Below, one piece after another: positions 63,107 through 64,000 of a stretch of 64,000 bases of DNA. The translations under genes were made by a program, and so were the position numbers. The stretch is from Pampus argenteus (taxonomy: Eukaryota > Chordata > Actinopteri > Scombriformes > Stromateidae), in the NCBI GenBank assembly GCA_036937835.1, contig CM072861.1:19768001-19832000 (forward strand), written 5' to 3'. The notes below the pieces were generated by a model. The model ran no database searches and was not told the DNA's origin. It worked only from the letters and a program-made list of their open reading frames with translations. Each line of letters opens with the position of its first letter. Position 1 is the first letter of the stretch.

Positions 63107-63124
63107 CCACCACCACCACCACCA
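63107..63124. repeat. (CCA)6 microsatellite
   Basis: Six CCA units about 50 bp upstream of the CCAAT box of the inferred eda promoter. Confidence 0.95.
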
Positions 63125-63149
63125 CCCTCACCAAAGCTCTGGCCCGGAT

Positions 63150-63256
63150 TGTCTGGCTCGTAATTGCTCCGGACCAATCACAGAGGAGGTGGGCGGGGCT
63201 CCATTGTTACTACAGATACTCTAAGAAGTTTGCGCCGACCTGCTGCTGCTTCACCT
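63150..63256 (+). promoter_or_regulatory. eda: inferred eda core promoter
   Basis: ggaccaatcacag (CCAAT at 63174-63178, an NF-Y type box) is followed 12 nt later by ggtgggcggggct (GC box, 63189-63201) and ccattgtt (63201-63208, a SOX-like core on the reverse strand). There is no TATA box; local CpG is raised. The spacing fits a TATA-less promoter with transcription starting around 63210-63250. The start site is inferred, not seen. Confidence 0.5.
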
Positions 63257-63323
63257 ATGAGTCTCTACGTAAATGAATAGCCGCGGCCTGCGCGAGACAA
63301 ACGAGCTGATTATGCCGAGATAA
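63257..63323 (+). other. eda: two overlapping short upstream ORFs of eda
   Basis: ATG at 63257 opens an 8-codon ORF ending TAG at 63280. ATG at 63273 opens a 17-codon ORF ending TAA at 63323. Both end before the main start at 63353. If the transcript begins upstream of 63257, they could reduce translation of eda. Confidence 0.45.
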
Positions 63324-63352
63324 AGAGCAGCTGGCTCGCGCTCTGTCCGATA

Positions 63353-63676
63353 ATGGCACGCGATGGTTCATCAGCGGAGGACTTCCCGGACAAAGTGATG
63401 CCCAGGGCAGCTCCCTGCACGTGCAACAAGAAGTGCAGGAGCAGGAGCAGCAGTGTCGTCTTCCTGGGATTATTCCTGCTGTCGCTGTCTCTGCACGCTG
63501 TCACTCTCGTCTGTTATTTGGATCTGCGGTCCGAGGTCAAAAGGGAAATTATCCACCAGAAGCGGGACTCCATGTTGACACTTGCGGGGAGTGACCTCGC
63601 TGACCCGGCGGCGGTGCTCTCTCCCGGCCACCAGCGACTGGAGTCCGGCAGCAGCCGCGGCGGAGAAGGTCATGAG
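63353..63676 (+). CDS. eda: ectodysplasin A, exon 1 (N-terminal part)
   Basis: 108 codons from ATG to splice donor GAG|GTAATT at 63677. The start has a strong context (A at -3, G at +4), and an in-frame stop lies upstream at 63278. The translation shows a short cytoplasmic segment with a CTCNKKC cysteine cluster (residues 22-28), one hydrophobic signal-anchor helix (about 33-55, SSVVFLGLFLLSLSLHAVTL), then YLDLRSEVKREI and a low-complexity stem. The FLGLFLLSLSLH..TLxCYLxLRSE block matches human EDA FLGFFGLSLALH..TLCCYLELRSE. Ectodysplasin A is a type II membrane TNF ligand, shed by furin and signalling through EDAR in scale, fin-ray, tooth and skin-appendage placodes. The collagen-like, furin and TNF domains lie in later exons outside the window. 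Confidence 0.93.
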
Positions 63677-64000
63677 GTAATTTAAACACATCCAGAACAA
63701 CTAGAAAGAAATAATTTTTTTTTAAAAAAAGAAGCTGAAATAATCCTACAGCAAACTTAAGAGCTTCTTCGAGGCGGCATTGTTTTCATTCCTCACACGG
63801 AGGCTGTTCGTGTTCATTCACCTCCGTTCAGTCCTCCTGTTCCCGTATCACGGTGTCAGGTTTTGTGTCTGCGCTCCGTCATGGCATGTTTCTGGGCAAC
63901 TTATTTTACAGTGGCCTGTCACGACGTTTTGCCAGCTCAGTTTCCAGACAAATATGTTTTGAATCAGCGCTCCCGTGTGCGTGATTCCGCCTCTTGGACA
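63677..64000 (+). other. eda: start of eda intron 1
   Basis: Begins with donor GTAATT and continues to the window end. In vertebrates the first intron of this gene is usually large. No further exon is visible. Confidence 0.8.

Larger units (their letters stand above)
44471..63150. other. gria3-eda intergenic region, distal part
   Basis: No gene recognised. ORFs up to 159 codons (45593-46072 +) and 143 codons (52625-53056 -) have no recognisable domain and are probably chance. Contents listed separately: dispersed-repeat copies at 47990-48260 and 59975-60090, a 29-bp tandem repeat at 48551-48630, microsatellites at 50533, 53813, 54959 and 55508, and a retroposon-like tail at 60300-60440. A non-coding RNA gene could not be excluded from sequence alone. 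Confidence 0.6.

Noticed and set aside
62964..63224. Histidine-rich ORF upstream of eda
   Set aside because: Poly-His runs are the translation of the ATC and CCA microsatellites; the true eda frame starts at 63353.

Overview
The window is a stretch of vertebrate, almost certainly ray-finned fish (probably percomorph), genomic DNA. The evidence is a multi-exon animal gene with GT-AG introns that are short for a vertebrate glutamate receptor, dinucleotide microsatellites, fish-type dispersed repeats, and protein sequence close to but distinct from the mammalian orthologues. There are no prokaryotic operons, tRNA or rRNA genes, or CRISPR arrays. No complete gene is contained; two partial genes on the + strand are.

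Positions 1 to about 35.5 kb hold the 3' two thirds of gria3, the AMPA-type glutamate receptor subunit GluA3. I could place twelve coding exons (numbered 5 to 16 by comparison with the vertebrate family) from 9662 to 31665. With one of the two alternative flip/flop exons chosen they join into 1983 nt, an unbroken 660-codon frame plus stop. They encode the last part of the amino-terminal domain, the complete ligand-binding domain, all membrane segments (M1, pore loop M2, M3, M4) and the short cytoplasmic tail ending in the PDZ ligand SVKI. Positions 1-9661 look like the large intron upstream of exon 5; exons 1-4 must lie before the window. The a or b teleost ohnolog is unresolved.

The most informative part of gria3 is 26.1-30.0 kb. 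Exon 13 ends inside an RNA hairpin that reproduces the ADAR R/G editing substrate, with an A-C mismatch at the edited adenosine (26337). It is followed by tandem mutually exclusive flop (27124-27238) and flip (29888-30002) exons. Two further inverted repeats lie in the flop-flip intron: a 79-nt, pre-miRNA-sized hairpin, and an AT-rich hairpin ending 12 nt before the flip exon. The stop codon sits 2 nt upstream of a strong splice donor, so the 3' UTR is probably spliced to a terminal exon starting near 33756 and ending near a poly(A) signal at 35533.

From about 35.5 to 63.1 kb I recognise no gene. The sequence is AT-rich, with microsatellites, MITE-like and other dispersed repeats, and a few more complex stretches that might be regulatory. 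At 63353 the first coding exon of eda (ectodysplasin A, a type II transmembrane TNF ligand) begins, behind a compact CCAAT/GC-box promoter and two short upstream ORFs. It runs to a splice donor at 63677; the rest of eda lies beyond the window.

gria3 (synaptic receptor) and eda (skin-appendage, scale and tooth signalling) are not functionally linked. Both map to the long arm of the human X, so their proximity probably reflects old linkage.
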